Below are positions 27,533 to 34,537 of a stretch of DNA of 64,000 nt, one piece after another. This DNA is from Ruegeria sp. HKCCA6707 (GTDB taxonomy: Bacteria > Pseudomonadota > Alphaproteobacteria > Rhodobacterales > Rhodobacteraceae): contig NZ_WQEG01000011.1 in assembly GCF_013033515.1 (NCBI RefSeq), positions 1-64,000 of the forward strand. Direction: 5' to 3'. Positions within the stretch are counted from its first letter, which is position 1. Each line of letters opens with the position of its first letter. The notes under the pieces were generated by a model that searched no databases, had not been told where the DNA came from, and worked only from the letters and a program-made list of their open reading frames with translations. The translations under genes and the position numbers were made by a program.

Positions 27533-28855
27533 ATGCAGACGACATTTACCGAAAAACAGTTGCAGAATCCGGCAATCCAGCGCTCGAATGAGATTTTGCG
27601 CAGTTGTGTGCATTGCGGGTTTTGTACCGCGACCTGCCCGACCTATCAGGTCTTGGGCGATGAGTTGGACAGTCCCCGCGGGCGTATCTATCTGATCAAA
27701 GACATGCTGGAGAATGAGCGTGTGCCCGACGAAAAGACGGTCAAACATATTGATCGCTGCCTTTCGTGTCTGGCTTGTATGACAACCTGCCCTTCGGGTG
27801 TGCATTACATGCATCTCGTGGATCACGCGCGCGAGTATATCGAGGCGAACTACAAGCGCCCCTTGACCGACCGTGTCTTGCGGTGGGTATTGGCGCAAAT
27901 ACTGCCCTATCCGATGCGGTTTCGCTGGGCGTTGATCGGGGCCAAGCTGGGGCGACCGTTCAAGTTTTTGATGCCCGATGCACGATTGCGGGCGATGCTG
28001 GACATGGCGCCAAAATACATTCCTCCGGTCAGCCGCAACGATGATCCGCAGAGCTTTCCGCCCAAGGGGCAGCGGAAAAAGCGGGTCGCGTTGATGACGG
28101 GTTGCGCTCAAAAGGCGCTGAATACCGATATCAACGATGCCACGATCCGCTTGCTGACGCGGTTGGGATGCGAGGTTGTAGTGGCTGAAGGGGCAGGATG
28201 TTGCGGTGCACTGACCCATCATATGGGCAAGACAGCGCAAAGCCATGCAACGGCGGCCGCGAATATCAAAGCCTGGACGCGCGAGATGGATGATGACGGG
28301 CTGGATGCGATTGTGATCAATACATCAGGCTGCGGCACCACGGTGAAGGACTATGGCCATATGTTCCGCAACGAAGCTTTGGCCAAAGACGCTGCGCGTG
28401 TATCCGAGATCGCCATGGATATCAGCGAGCTACTGATGCAGTTGGATCTGCCTGATGGCGCTCAGAAGGATATGGTTGTGGCCTATCACGCAGCCTGTTC
28501 CCTACAGCACGGTCAGAAGATCAAAACCTATCCCAAAGACTTGTTGAAAAAGGCCGGATTCACCGTGTTAGAGCCTACTGACAGCCATCTGTGCTGTGGC
28601 AGTGCCGGTACCTATAACCTGATGCAACCCGAGATCTCTGCCAATCTCAAGCAGAGGAAAGTTCAGACGTTGGAGGCGAAGAAACCCGACGTGATCGCAG
28701 CGGGAAATATCGGCTGCATGATGCAGATTGGGTCGGGTACAAAACTTCCTGTTGTCCATACTGTCGAACTGTTGGATTGGGCGACCGGCGGGCCCGAGCC
28801 GCGCAGTTTGAAAGAAGACACAATGCCAGGGTCTGCGGTTCCGATCCTGCGTTAA
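27533..28855 (+). CDS. glcF: Glycolate oxidase iron-sulfur subunit GlcF
   Basis: A 440-residue electron-transfer subunit. The N-terminal half carries two 4Fe-4S motifs, CVHCGFCTATCPTY and CLSCLACMTTCPSGVHY; the C-terminal half has two CCG domains (GAGCCGALTHH and HLCCGSAGTYNLMQPE) as in HdrB and GlcF proteins. It passes electrons from GlcD/GlcE flavins to the respiratory chain. Last gene of glcDEF; no strong terminator is visible in the 81 bp that follow. Confidence 0.96.
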   Translation: MQTTFTEKQLQNPAIQRSNEILRSCVHCGFCTATCPTYQVLGDELDSPRGRIYLIKDMLENERVPDEKTVKHIDRCLSCLACMTTCPSGVHYMHLVDHAREYIEANYKRPLTDRVLRWVLAQILPYPMRFRWALIGAKLGRPFKFLMPDARLRAMLDMAPKYIPPVSRNDDPQSFPPKGQRKKRVALMTGCAQKALNTDINDATIRLLTRLGCEVVVAEGAGCCGALTHHMGKTAQSHATAAANIKAWTREMDDDGLDAIVINTSGCGTTVKDYGHMFRNEALAKDAARVSEIAMDISELLMQLDLPDGAQKDMVVAYHAACSLQHGQKIKTYPKDLLKKAGFTVLEPTDSHLCCGSAGTYNLMQPEISANLKQRKVQTLEAKKPDVIAAGNIGCMMQIGSGTKLPVVHTVELLDWATGGPEPRSLKEDTMPGSAVPILR

Positions 28856-28936
28856 CGCTAAGGTACCGTTTTTGCCCTAATTTCGACAAACGCACGGCTT
28901 ACCACCTGTGTCCGGGGTGGAGAGCCGGAGTTACGC

Positions 28937-29728
28937 GTGCGCAGTTGGATTTTCTCATTTATTTGTGCGGTTCTACCCGCGGCCGTCATGGCGCAGGACA
29001 CAGGGTTGAAGCGTCTGGATACAACGGATGCCGGGCGTCAGTGGATGGCGGTCGGGCGGCTGGATATCAAGGGCGCGGGGTTTTGCACCGGCACGCTGAT
29101 TTCCCCAACACATGTGCTGACTGCCGCGCATTGTCTTTTTGACAAGGCGACACAAACGCGGATTGATCCGGCGCGCATTCAGTTTCTCGCAGGTTGGCGA
29201 TTGGGCCGTGCTTCGGCATATCGGGCTGCGCGCCAGACCGTTATTCATCCCGACTATGAATACCACCACGAAACGACCGCTGCGCGGGTCCAAAATGACA
29301 TCGCCTTGATCGAGCTTTGGCAACCGGTTCGCAATACAGCGGTTACACCCTTTGATACCGGTCAACGTCCTGCGCAGGGTCAAGAAGTTGGCGTTGTCTC
29401 TTATGCTCAGGACCGCGCTGAAACACCTTCATTGCAAGAAGTGTGTTCGGTCATGAGCGGGTTGGGGGGCATTCTTGTTATGTCCTGTGACGTGGAGCTG
29501 GGCGCGTCGGGTGCGCCGGTGTTCTCGTTTTTGGGTGAGCAGCCGCAGATTGTCTCGATCGTCGCGGCCAAAGCCGAAATCAGAGGACAGCGTGTTGCTC
29601 TGGCGACCCCGGTCGACGACGCGTTGGAGGTCTTGCACGATGAATTGTCGGCTGGCCGGGGTTTGAAAGCATCATCCCAAGGTTCTGAAACTGACCGGAA
29701 TATCGGAGCGAGGTTTATTCGACCGTGA
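28937..29728 (+). CDS. Exported trypsin-like serine protease, copy 1
   Basis: A 263-residue S1-family protease with a signal peptide (residues 1-19, ending AVMA). Catalytic triad: H65 in LTAAHC, D121 in VQNDIALIEL, S191 in ELGASGAPVF (GASGAP instead of the usual GDSGGP). C50 and C66 form the standard disulfide around the His loop. GTG 28937 follows CGGAG. The last residues, GARFIRP, recur at the end of the next protein. Its stop overlaps the next start (GTGA). Periplasmic quality control or defence are possible; the target is unknown. Confidence 0.88.
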   Translation: MRSWIFSFICAVLPAAVMAQDTGLKRLDTTDAGRQWMAVGRLDIKGAGFCTGTLISPTHVLTAAHCLFDKATQTRIDPARIQFLAGWRLGRASAYRAARQTVIHPDYEYHHETTAARVQNDIALIELWQPVRNTAVTPFDTGQRPAQGQEVGVVSYAQDRAETPSLQEVCSVMSGLGGILVMSCDVELGASGAPVFSFLGEQPQIVSIVAAKAEIRGQRVALATPVDDALEVLHDELSAGRGLKASSQGSETDRNIGARFIRP

Positions 29729-30534
29729 TAAGATTTCTTTTTTCCATTTTGTTGACCCTGAACGCTTCAATTGCTTTGGCCCAAAGCGACAAGCGCAAGC
29801 TGACCGATCGGAGCGACCTTTACGGATGGGAAGCTGTCGGTCGGTTGGATATTGGCACTCGCTCGTTCTGCACCGGTACGTTAATCGCGCAGGATCTGGT
29901 TTTGACCGCTGCACATTGCGCTTTGGATCGTAAGACTGGAAATCCTTATTTGCCCGGTGAAGTTACCTTTCGCGCAGGGCTTAGCAATGGATCGGCGCTT
30001 GCGGATCGTAAGGTCGTGCAAATTGTTGCGCACCCCGACTATGGAACCAATGCACCGCTTTCGCCCGCAAGTGTTCGTACGGATGTGGCTCTGATGCGGT
30101 TGGATGAGCCAATTCCCTATTCAATTGCAAATCCCTTTGCACTGCATGATGGGCAGGCGTTGTCGGATGAAGTCAGCATCGCCTCATATGGCCGCGGACG
30201 CGCCGACGCGATAACGCGCGAAAGGTCATGCAACATATTGGACCGAGTACAGGGCCTGATCCTGTTCAATTGTGACATTACCTTCGGGTCTTCCGGTTCT
30301 GCGCTTTTGGCGCGCAAGGGATCGCGTTGGCAGATCCTGTCAGTTGTGTCGGCTGTCAGCGTAGATGAACGTGGCAAGATCGGATTTGGGATGGAGTTAT
30401 CCGGCATTGTATCGGAATTGCGCAGCACCATGCGCAAACGGGCGCCGCAGCCCAAGGCCGAAATTCGTCGTTTGCGTGTCGGCTCAGGCAAGTCAGGTTC
30501 GGGTGCCAAATTCATTCGTCCGGACGGGTCTTGA
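29725..30534 (+). CDS. Exported trypsin-like serine protease, copy 2
   Basis: A 269-residue S1-family protease, sister of the gene before it: signal peptide 1-19, VGRLDIGTRSFCTGTLIA, H64 in LTAAHC, D120 in VRTDVALMRL, S190 in FGSSGSALL. The GDSGG consensus is again changed, this time to GSSGS. The C-terminus has a basic linker (RKRAPQPKAEIRRLRVG) and ends GAKFIRPDGS, matching the end of copy 1. GTG 29725 overlaps the stop of copy 1 by four bases. Its stop codon lies within the -35 box of the hsp20 promoter. Confidence 0.88.
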   Translation: MIRFLFSILLTLNASIALAQSDKRKLTDRSDLYGWEAVGRLDIGTRSFCTGTLIAQDLVLTAAHCALDRKTGNPYLPGEVTFRAGLSNGSALADRKVVQIVAHPDYGTNAPLSPASVRTDVALMRLDEPIPYSIANPFALHDGQALSDEVSIASYGRGRADAITRERSCNILDRVQGLILFNCDITFGSSGSALLARKGSRWQILSVVSAVSVDERGKIGFGMELSGIVSELRSTMRKRAPQPKAEIRRLRVGSGKSGSGAKFIRPDGS

Positions 30535-30558
30535 ACACACCACAAAGGCTTCCCATCT
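30530..30558 (+). promoter_or_regulatory. Sigma-32 (RpoH)-type promoter of hsp20
   Basis: CTTGAA (30530-30535), a 15-base spacer, then TCCCATCT (30551-30558), against the heat-shock consensus CTTGAA - 13-15 - CCCCATnT: only one base differs. The -35 box overlaps the stop codon of the upstream protease gene. Predicted transcription start about 30564-30567. Confidence 0.75.
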
Positions 30559-30566
30559 GAATCTTA

Positions 30567-30655
30567 CCGGATCGCCACAACGGGGTCCGGAACACTCAAT
30601 CGCCCGTCCGAATGGAGGGCTTCGACATAAATCGCTCTGAAAGAGGATTGCACCT
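30567..30655 (+). promoter_or_regulatory. ROSE-like RNA thermometer in the hsp20 5' UTR
   Basis: Three consecutive hairpins fill the predicted leader: CCGGA/TCCGG (30567-30590), GTCCGAA/TTCGAC (30606-30626), and AATCGCTCT (30630-30638) / AGAGGATT (30642-30649). The last hides the ribosome binding site. Its UCGCU pairs with AGGA leaving the G (30634) unpaired, exactly the UYGCU motif and bulged-G topology of ROSE elements that control alphaproteobacterial small heat-shock genes. Melting on heating would expose the site. Confidence 0.7.
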
Positions 30656-31123
30656 ATGCGTACATTTGACTTTGCACCGCTGCATCGCGCCACCATTGGT
30701 TTTGACCAGATCGCCGACGTGATGGATCGTGTGTTGACCAAAGATGTGGCTCAGCCCACATACCCGCCCTACAACATCGAAAAGACCGACGCTGACACCT
30801 ATCGTATTTCGGTGGCTGTTGCCGGGTTTTCGGAAAATGATCTGTCGGTCGAAGTGAAAGAGAATTCACTGGTCGTCTCTGGCAAGAAAGCGGCGGACGA
30901 AAAAGAACGCAGCTATCTGCACCGTGGCATCGCCACCCGCGCATTCGAGCGCCGTTTTGCACTGGCGGATCATGTGCGCGTCACCGGCGCTAGCCATGAG
31001 AACGGCATGCTGAACATCGACCTGAAGCGAGAAGTGCCTGAAGCGCTGAAACCGCGCCGGATCGAGATCTCTTCGTCCAAAGCGATCGAAAAAGACGTCG
31101 TTGACGCCAAGGCCGTAAACTAA
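30656..31123 (+). CDS. Small heat shock protein, Hsp20/IbpA family
   Basis: A 155-residue class A alpha-crystallin-type chaperone that holds unfolding proteins. MRTFDFAPLHRATIGFDQI is the typical IbpA N-terminus (residues 1-19); the alpha-crystallin domain runs from YPPYNIEKTDADTYRISVAVAG to the GMLNIDL strand (about 42-130); the C-terminal RRIEI is the IxI/V-like anchoring motif. ATG 30656 lies eight bases from AGAGGA, which is held in a ROSE-like hairpin. A sigma-32 promoter and terminator bracket it, so it is a self-contained heat-shock unit. Confidence 0.96.
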   Translation: MRTFDFAPLHRATIGFDQIADVMDRVLTKDVAQPTYPPYNIEKTDADTYRISVAVAGFSENDLSVEVKENSLVVSGKKAADEKERSYLHRGIATRAFERRFALADHVRVTGASHENGMLNIDLKREVPEALKPRRIEISSSKAIEKDVVDAKAVN

Positions 31124-31429
31124 GGCCCTTTTGAACCCGCGATAATCTCCTCCTCCCGTATTATCGCACCACACGCCCCGCGTTCCTCCAGACGCGGGGC
31201 GTTGTGATTTTAGAGCACCCCGTAGAATCAGAGCGGGATCGCCGCTGCGTTGAAGCGCAGAAACGGGGACAATATCTCTGGTTGAGCGGTACTTTCCTGT
31301 GCAAAAAAGCGGATTGTTTCGCATTTTAGGAAATTCTGGGGCTGTAAACGGCTCGATCTGTGAACCAGTTCACTCAAGCCACCTCATTTCCATGCTAGCC
31401 CGGAAGAGTTTTGTTTTAGGGGGTAATAC
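31124..31429. other. Intergenic region, 306 bp
   Basis: Holds two hairpins near its left end: GCGATAAT / ATTATCGC (31139-31146 with 31160-31167) and the terminator at 31173-31202. The remaining roughly 225 bases presumably carry the promoter of the CBS gene, which has AGGGGG before its ATG; no binding motif could be assigned. Confidence 0.6.
31173..31202 (+). terminator. Terminator after hsp20
   Basis: Perfect 11-bp stem ACGCCCCGCGT / ACGCGGGGCGT with an 8-base loop, followed by TGTGATTTT. A second 8-bp hairpin lies just upstream (31139-31167). Confidence 0.85.
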
Positions 31430-31867
31430 ATGGTTGTTCATTCGGTTGCAGAAATTGTAAAGACGCGCACGCTTCCACAAAGCGGTCCTGACATTACGGT
31501 CAGCGAGGCCTGTGGTGTTTTGGATGACCTTAATGTGGGCGCCTTGGTTATCATCGAAGACGATGCGCTGATCGGCATTCTGAGTGAACGCGATGTAATC
31601 GAGAAATGTATATATCCGAAGAAATCGACCGGTCAGACTCGCGTGCGTGAAATCATGACGCCCAGCCCGTCAGTCGCTCATGCGACCTGCAGCCCTGCAG
31701 AGGCCATGAAGCTGATGGTCGAGGGCGGGTTCAAACATTTGCCGGTCGTCGATGGGCCGCGGGTTGTCGGGCTGTTGTCGATGCAAGATGTACCGTCCGA
31801 GTATCAAGTGATGCTGGAACAGTTCACCGAAGCGCAATCTGCCCCTAGCTACGGTTTGCAGCAATAG
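31430..31867 (+). CDS. CBS-domain pair protein
   Basis: A 145-residue protein made only of two CBS motifs (a Bateman module): residues about 8-70 (ALVIIEDDALIGILSERDVIEK) and about 72-132 (MTPSPSVAHATCSPAEAMKLMVEGG, then HLPVVDGPRVVGLLSMQDV). Such stand-alone modules bind adenine nucleotides (AMP, ATP, SAM) and regulate partner proteins. The partner is unknown. Its last 23 bases overlap the end of the converging Hsp70-like gene, an unusual tail-to-tail overlap. Confidence 0.93.
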   Translation: MVVHSVAEIVKTRTLPQSGPDITVSEACGVLDDLNVGALVIIEDDALIGILSERDVIEKCIYPKKSTGQTRVREIMTPSPSVAHATCSPAEAMKLMVEGGFKHLPVVDGPRVVGLLSMQDVPSEYQVMLEQFTEAQSAPSYGLQQ

Positions 31868-33095
31868 ACAGGCCGTCAGCTACAGCGGTGAACACCTCCG
31901 AAAATCGGTGCTCTGCGTCAGGAAAAACCGACTTCATGGATGCTGTCACAGTGCTCATCAGGCTTGATCCGCCAACATAGACAATACAATCCACCTTATT
32001 CGTGGCGATGCCCCCCTGTTTGAGTGTCTCGCGTGCGGCCTCTGACAGTTTGTGCTCAAACGGGTTGAGCGACGGAGCCAAGCGCGTCATCGATACCGGG
32101 ACACACAAGTCGCGTTCTATTTGAGCCAGCGAGATTTCGGCGTCAGAGCTTTGCGTGTTGGCCGCGATCTTGCCGCGTTCGACCGCGAAGGCCAGATCGT
32201 GGCCCAGCTCGTCATGCAGAACTGTTGACAGCCGCGCCAGCTTCTTGGGCTCTTCCGCCAGGCGCGCCATCTCGTCGACCATCCGTCGATTTTGTGGCGT
32301 ATAGAGGAACGGGATCTTTTCCCAAGTCGCCAAGTCGTTGAAAATTGCTGCAGGCGTTGGTGAGGTGCCGGGGCCCATCACTTTGCGCAGTTTGGTGCCT
32401 TTGCCCAATAGGGGCATCACCAAATCCACGTTGATGGCTCGGTCGAAATCCGTGCCACCAATACGCACCCCGTGATTGGCCAAAATCTCAACCTGCGCCG
32501 CGTGGGTCCGAAACAGCGAAAAATCCGAGGTTCCGCCGCCGATATCAACGATCAACCCGATTTGATCCGTCTGCCCCAATGCCCCGCTGGAAATCGCCGC
32601 CGCGACGGGTTCGGGCATGAAATCCACTTGGCTAAACCCGGCCGCCAAATAGCATGCGCGCAGGTCGGCCTCGGCCTGTTCTTCGCGTGGGTCTGCGGTG
32701 GCGTGAAACACGACGGGGCGACCTGACAAAGCTTGATCAATTGTTGCCCCGCACTGTGCTTCGGCCCGCTCTTTGATGCGGGCCAGAAAGCGCGAGATGA
32801 TATCGACGAAGGTTACGCTTTCATTCAGGATCTGACGCTTCTCATGCATCAGACTGGTGCCCAATACCCGTTTCAGCGCCCGCATGAATCGCCCCTCGGC
32901 CCCGTTCAACAGCGCCGTGTTTGCGGGCTCGCCAATCAGGGTCTCGCGGGTGTCGAAGTCGAAGAAGAATGTGGTGGGCGGGGTTGTTTGCCCGGGCGCC
33001 ATCTCGACCAGCTTGGGCTTTCCGTTTTCCAGAAACCCGGCAGCGGAGTTTGACGTGCCGAAATCAATACCGAATACGGGGCCATGAGGTGCCAT
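31845..33095 (-). CDS. Hsp70-family (YegD-like) protein
   Basis: A 416-residue protein with the actin/Hsp70 ATPase fold: phosphate-1 FGIDFGTSNSAAGF, EPVAAAISSG, phosphate-2 LIVDIGGGTSDFSLF, IGGTDFDRAI, and adenosine motif VYVGGSSLMSTV. It lacks a DnaK-type substrate-binding domain, as E. coli YegD does. ATG 33095 is chosen at the start of the conserved fold; a GTG 39 bases earlier (33134) is possible. It probably acts as an ATP-dependent chaperone-like protein. It converges on and overlaps the CBS gene. Confidence 0.9.
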   Translation of the reverse strand: MAPHGPVFGIDFGTSNSAAGFLENGKPKLVEMAPGQTTPPTTFFFDFDTRETLIGEPANTALLNGAEGRFMRALKRVLGTSLMHEKRQILNESVTFVDIISRFLARIKERAEAQCGATIDQALSGRPVVFHATADPREEQAEADLRACYLAAGFSQVDFMPEPVAAAISSGALGQTDQIGLIVDIGGGTSDFSLFRTHAAQVEILANHGVRIGGTDFDRAINVDLVMPLLGKGTKLRKVMGPGTSPTPAAIFNDLATWEKIPFLYTPQNRRMVDEMARLAEEPKKLARLSTVLHDELGHDLAFAVERGKIAANTQSSDAEISLAQIERDLCVPVSMTRLAPSLNPFEHKLSEAARETLKQGGIATNKVDCIVYVGGSSLMSTVTASMKSVFPDAEHRFSEVFTAVADGLSIAANRS

Positions 33096-33208
33096 GCCCA
33101 AAACTTTCTCGAAAATGCGCAGAAGGTGGTGCACCTAATGTTTCACAGACAGCGGGTCAAGCAGGTACCTCGACCTGGTTGCATTGGTCTGGTCACTGGC
33201 GCAAAAAA

Positions 33209-34306
33209 CTATGTAGCTTCCTGACCTCTTGCCACAGATTTCCGATGCGTTTTTTTGCCAATCAATAATACCGACAGAGTGCTCGGCAACCTGAGTGCAA
33301 CTTTATAGAGGATCGATCCGCAGAACAGTGCTATCACCGGCGCTCCAAGGAAGAAAAGCACATATATCGGCTGGTTTGGATCTAATCCAATGTGCACCAA
33401 TATTTGATACAAGGTAGAGATAACTATCGCGTGGCTAAGAAACGCGGGGTAAATAAATGGCTCGCGCTTAACGAAGAAGCCTGAGAAGTGTATTTTCACA
33501 GCTACAAGGCTGAGTGCCAAGAAACCAAAAACAAGTGCAAGCCGTTTGAAAAGATTACTTGCAAGGTGGACTACGTTTTGGATTTGGCTTGAATCCGGTT
33601 GCGTTTGCGACATGACGAGCATCAGCGCAAAAAACGAGATAAAGGCAGGTATGGCAATCTTGAGATCTGCCATCTGCGCTAGCGATACGCGCTTGTGACG
33701 CAATACAAAGCCAAAAAGCATAAATAGCAAAATGCTCTCGCGAAAGACCAGTGGTTCCAGGCTGTCGGTAAAGTAGGCGGCTAAACCGACAACAACGCTG
33801 ACCAAGGGAAAGGCGACAATCAAAGGTCGTGCGAGCGCGATAATGCACGAGGAAACAAACAAATCGCGCAGAAAGAAAAGAGGAAGGCCGAGCGTTTTGT
33901 CAAACAGTCCGGTCACGTTATTCAATAGGTCCAACTGGGACCCTGATTTGAGGATCTCGGCTGTTGTTGTCGATATCCCAGCGGAAAGAGCCAAAAGTGC
34001 CAAAGCAATCGTGATGACGTTCCAAGTGATCATGGGAACACATAAAACGATAAATCGATCTTTTATGGATTTCAGCAAGCCACGAATAACCGTGTCGTAT
34101 AAGAGAAAGCCGCTGATCATGCTTAATGCCGCAACGCTCGCGCGGCCGCTCATCTCAATCAAGAGCCAGGCAAGAATCTGATAGTCCCCTGTCATCACCG
34201 CGCTTTCTTGGTGAGATCCAGGGTTCACATGAACGTACATCATGCAGAAAATGCATAGAAATCTGGTAACAGAAATAATCTGAGAGTCGGTCGACAGTCG
34301 GTTCAT
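33209..34306 (-). CDS. Acyltransferase 3 family membrane protein
   Basis: A 365-residue protein with about ten membrane segments. The N-terminal ISVTRFLCIFCMMYVHVNPG fits the acyltransferase-3 (OafA/NodX-type) family, whose members O-acetylate or succinylate surface sugars; the conserved early H of that family may be the H in MYVHVN. The gene and its 5' flank are visibly AT-richer than the surroundings (AAAA/TTTT runs, rare codons), pointing to horizontal gain. No other polysaccharide genes are adjacent. Family call is moderate; substrate unknown. Confidence 0.75.
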   Translation of the reverse strand: MNRLSTDSQIISVTRFLCIFCMMYVHVNPGSHQESAVMTGDYQILAWLLIEMSGRASVAALSMISGFLLYDTVIRGLLKSIKDRFIVLCVPMITWNVITIALALLALSAGISTTTAEILKSGSQLDLLNNVTGLFDKTLGLPLFFLRDLFVSSCIIALARPLIVAFPLVSVVVGLAAYFTDSLEPLVFRESILLFMLFGFVLRHKRVSLAQMADLKIAIPAFISFFALMLVMSQTQPDSSQIQNVVHLASNLFKRLALVFGFLALSLVAVKIHFSGFFVKREPFIYPAFLSHAIVISTLYQILVHIGLDPNQPIYVLFFLGAPVIALFCGSILYKVALRLPSTLSVLLIGKKTHRKSVARGQEAT

Positions 34307-34537
34307 TTGTTCACTCGTTAAAGGGGCACCGAATTAATATTCAGTACTTAAGATATAATACGGTAGTGCGCGAAATAAGAAAACCAAATTAATTTAATGC
34401 ACTCCAACTTCGGCCACAATGCCGCAATAATCGTCGTATTGTTTCGCTCGGCCCTATCGGAATTCGCGACTTCGGTCGTATTAACATTAAATAAGCTCCG
34501 CGAAGTCAGACGCGAAGCTTGTGCTTTCAGAGCTGGA

